The notes below the pieces were generated by a model. The model searched no databases. It saw only the letters and a list, made by a program, of their open reading frames with translations, and had not been told where the DNA came from. From NCBI RefSeq assembly GCF_900106755.1, contig NZ_FNNN01000002.1, positions 62,001 to 126,000 on the forward strand: DNA of 64,000 nucleotides. The letters are read 5' to 3'. Source of the stretch: Bacteroides faecis MAJ27. Its GTDB lineage: Bacteria > Bacteroidota > Bacteroidia > Bacteroidales > Bacteroidaceae. A program made the position numbers and the translations under genes. Position 1 is the stretch's first letter. Each line of letters opens with the position of its first letter. Shown here piece by piece: positions 63,995-64,000 of this stretch.

Positions 63995-64000
63995 AAACCA

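Overview
The window comes from a human-gut Bacteroides, probably of the B. thetaiotaomicron group. The evidence is the TAnnTTTG promoter boxes with TTG/TTTG about 19-20 bases upstream, the near absence of Shine-Dalgarno sites, and families typical of this genus: DUF6078, DUF4248, DUF3244, a BT4734/VirE-type primase-helicase, HU-like proteins with long tails, TIGR03915/TIGR03916, and a large coiled-coil surface lipoprotein behind an invertible promoter. The species assignment is an inference. I see no rRNA, tRNA, CRISPR array or intact insertion sequence.

Region 1 (1-19.0 kb) is a defence and toxin-antitoxin island with a few housekeeping genes inside it. It begins with a hipB-hipS-hipT locus cut by the window edge. 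Next come two divergent two-gene operons, each pairing a nucleotide pyrophosphohydrolase with a large helicase that carries a nuclease-like domain: NUDIX + PLD/SF2/DUF3427 helicase on the minus strand, and MazG-like + ELK-motif/DUF2075 ATPase on the plus strand. After an rRNA/tRNA methyltransferase and a zinc dehydrogenase there is a tight five-gene minus-strand operon. Four of its genes form a Wadjet/MksBEFG-like condensin (jetA-jetB-jetC-jetD) and the fifth, overlapping jetD by four bases, encodes a SWIM zinc-finger protein.

Region 2 (19.4-22.3 kb) is a compact unit. A VirE/BT4734-type primase-helicase gene and a seven-copy array of 22-bp-period palindromes lie between two 99-base imperfect inverted repeats built from GTGACAG motifs.

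Region 3 (22.6-50 kb) is mostly chromosomal and accessory metabolism. It contains a class A beta-lactamase co-directional with a VOC-GNAT-GNAT fusion, an M20 peptidase, a choloylglycine-hydrolase-family amidase, a pseudouridine synthase, a MATE pump, TrkH, an epimerase-lipocalin fusion, a TPR regulator next to a secreted DUF3244 protein and two lipoproteins, an Fpg/Nei-like protein, a lytic transglycosylase, a voltage-gated-type ion channel, MgtC, and the TIGR03915/TIGR03916 DNA-repair pair.

Region 4 (50-64 kb) holds an OmpA protein and a 1218-residue coiled-coil lipoprotein. The promoter of the latter appears to lie on a ~300-bp invertible segment bounded by exact 21-bp inverted repeats and next to a tyrosine recombinase; in this sequence the promoter points away from the gene. 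A phage-like replication/lysis cassette follows (DUF4248, wHTH replication protein, DnaB, HU-like protein, small coiled-coil protein, amidase). The window ends with a histone H1-like protein, an AlbA_2 regulator, a 31-bp perfect inverted repeat and an alanine/glycine symporter.

Four separate intergenic regions carry short arrays of ~16-17-base palindromic units with a 21-22 bp period (21.9, 35.4, 43.2 and 57.4 kb). The unit sequence differs at each locus but the architecture is the same. With the VirE unit and the five-gene condensin operon, these arrays are the most unusual content I see.
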